Source: a virus. From it: DNA of 24,446 bases. Position 1 is the first letter of the stretch. The number at the start of each line of letters is the position of its first letter. Location: positions 1-24,446 of the IMG/VR virus record IMGVR_UViG_3300024520_000481; one strand, given 5' to 3'. Shown here piece after piece: positions 23,747-24,446 of this stretch. Both the position numbers and the translations under genes were made by a program. Under the pieces are notes generated by a model. That model saw nothing but the letters and a program-made list of their open reading frames with translations. It was not told the origin of the DNA and ran no database searches.

Positions 23747-23782
23747 AAATGGGTTTAGATAATTACTTATCCTCACCCATTT
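23747..23782 (-). promoter_or_regulatory. Stem-loop with GUAA tetraloop in gene leader
   Basis: In the RNA sense: 8-bp outer stem AAATGGGT/ACCCATTT, a symmetric 3x3 internal loop (GAG facing UAA), 5-bp inner stem GATAA/TTATC and a GUAA loop of the GNRA class. It lies between the spanin-like gene and the Cys-rich gene, ending 12 bases before the latter's ATG. No U tract follows, so a simple intrinsic terminator is unlikely. An RNA processing or translational control element is possible. Confidence 0.6.
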
Positions 23783-23794
23783 TTATGATTTTAA

Positions 23795-24268
23795 TTATAT
23801 TGCAATAACTAATATTGATATAATGATTCCAATTAATGAAATCCCCGCAACAGTTCCTGTTATTGTCATAGTTGTCTTTTGTCTCTTTATTTGCTTATTT
23901 GCTTTAAGTAAGACTATAGAGCATTGTTCAACTTCTTCTTTCAATAGAGATTCTTTATCTGATCTAATATTTAACTGTTCCTCAAGACTAAGTATTTTAT
24001 TTTCTAATGCTGTCTTTTGATTAAATAAATTAGATAGTGCCTCTTCAGATGATTTAATGACAATATCACTGTTTCTAATTGTTTCTTCAAGTAATTCATT
24101 TAAAGTATAAAGATTAGATAAACTATCCATCATATTAGCTAATTCAGCGGCTTTCTCTTTAGTCATACATATACTACTATCCGGCCCTGCCCAAACATCA
24201 GTTTGACTGTAACCTTGCAATGATACTAATTGTAGAAGAGTCGCTATAATTATTATACTTAATTTCAT
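23795..24268 (-). CDS. Spanin-like envelope lysis protein
   Basis: A 157-aa protein with a cleavable-looking signal peptide (residues 1-22, MKLSIIIIATLLQLVSLQGYSQ), a short linker with C34 and the motif DSSICMTKEKAAELA, a coiled coil over about 55-128, and a C-terminal membrane segment (about 135-157, ITGTVAGISLIGIIISILVI) that ends the protein. An exported, membrane-anchored coiled coil beside holin-like and endolysin genes suits a spanin, which disrupts the outer membrane in the last lysis step. No lipobox Cys is present, so it is not an outer-membrane lipoprotein spanin; it may be the inner-membrane partner or a one-protein spanin. The start, preceded by AAGG, lies within the end of the upstream gene. 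Confidence 0.65.
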   Translation of the reverse strand: MKLSIIIIATLLQLVSLQGYSQTDVWAGPDSSICMTKEKAAELANMMDSLSNLYTLNELLEETIRNSDIVIKSSEEALSNLFNQKTALENKILSLEEQLNIRSDKESLLKEEVEQCSIVLLKANKQIKRQKTTMTITGTVAGISLIGIIISILVIAI

Positions 24269-24446
24269 CCTTATATTTTTTAATTTTAGTTATTGATATT
24301 GATAGTTGATTGTTATACTCTATTAAATCATTGGATAAATGTCCATATGTTATTTCTAATGAATCAATTTCTTTTTGTATAATAATTTGATTAATAATCA
24401 AATTACTTTCTACCTGATCTAATTTATCATATATTAAATCAAATTG
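24198..24446 (-). CDS. Partial coiled-coil protein cut by the window edge
   Basis: The reading frame is open from the right edge, so the true start lies outside the window. The visible 82 residues are helical and Ile/Asn/Lys-rich (LIYDKLDQVESN, then KEIDSLEITYGHL), ending in a polar tail and a TGA. Its last 71 bases overlap, in another frame, the start of the spanin-like gene, including that protein's signal peptide. Extended out-of-frame overlap of coiled-coil genes is known for Rz/Rz1 spanin pairs, so a lysis partner is possible, but it could equally be an unrelated structural or accessory protein. Confidence 0.5.
   Translation of the reverse strand, partial: QFDLIYDKLDQVESNLIINQIIIQKEIDSLEITYGHLSNDLIEYNNQLSISITKIKKYKDEIKYNNYSDSSTISIIARLQSN

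Noticed and set aside
1-24446. tRNA genes, CRISPR arrays, diversity-generating retroelement, integrase or transposase
   Set aside because: No cloverleaf, spaced repeats, template/variable repeat pair, reverse transcriptase or recombinase motif could be found.

Overview
This window looks like part of the genome of a virulent tailed phage of Bacteroidota, most like the crAss-like phages (Crassvirales) or a close relative. This rests on the AT-rich composition, A/T-rich leaders in place of a consistent Shine-Dalgarno, a signal peptide ending GYSQ (typical of Bacteroidota), a roughly 820-aa terminase with a deviant P-loop, a very long portal with a coiled-coil tail, and a ring/adaptor-like protein and fibre families common in phages of these hosts. 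The assignment comes from reading the sequence and was not searched. Every convincing gene is on the minus strand, so transcription runs from the right end to the left. Genes are tightly packed: the longest gap is 75 bases, and several junctions overlap by 4 to about 70 bases.

In transcription order, the right end (about 24.4 to 21.4 kb) is a lysis and accessory block. It holds a coiled-coil gene cut by the window edge, a spanin-like envelope protein, a Cys-rich protein with a DUF1573-like domain, a small membrane protein (holin candidate), two small unknowns, and an endolysin with a peptidoglycan-binding domain and an Amidase_3 domain. A well-formed hairpin with a GUAA loop lies in the leader of the Cys-rich gene.

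From about 21.4 to 8.2 kb is the packaging and head module: an unknown beta-rich protein, a possible small terminase, a 108-aa unknown, the large terminase, the portal, a complete GroEL-type chaperonin, a scaffold-like protein, the major capsid protein, a head-associated protein and a head-tail ring/adaptor protein. The chaperonin is the main surprise. It is a group I chaperonin with its ATP-site residues preserved, lying between portal and scaffold. Its substrate-binding surface is altered and no GroES partner is visible here.

From about 8.2 kb to the left end is the virion surface module: a 466-aa unassigned structural protein, a Cys-rich 414-aa protein and a 79-aa relative of its tail, a 526-aa fibre, and six smaller or larger fibre-type proteins. 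The fibre-type proteins include a LamG-like jelly roll and a beta-helix spike. Several share modules: an N-terminal anchor, an ADN/IGN domain and C-terminal CxxC tails. Together the window encodes packaging, capsid folding and assembly, connector, receptor-binding fibres and lysis. No replication, integration, tRNA, CRISPR or reverse-transcriptase gene was seen.
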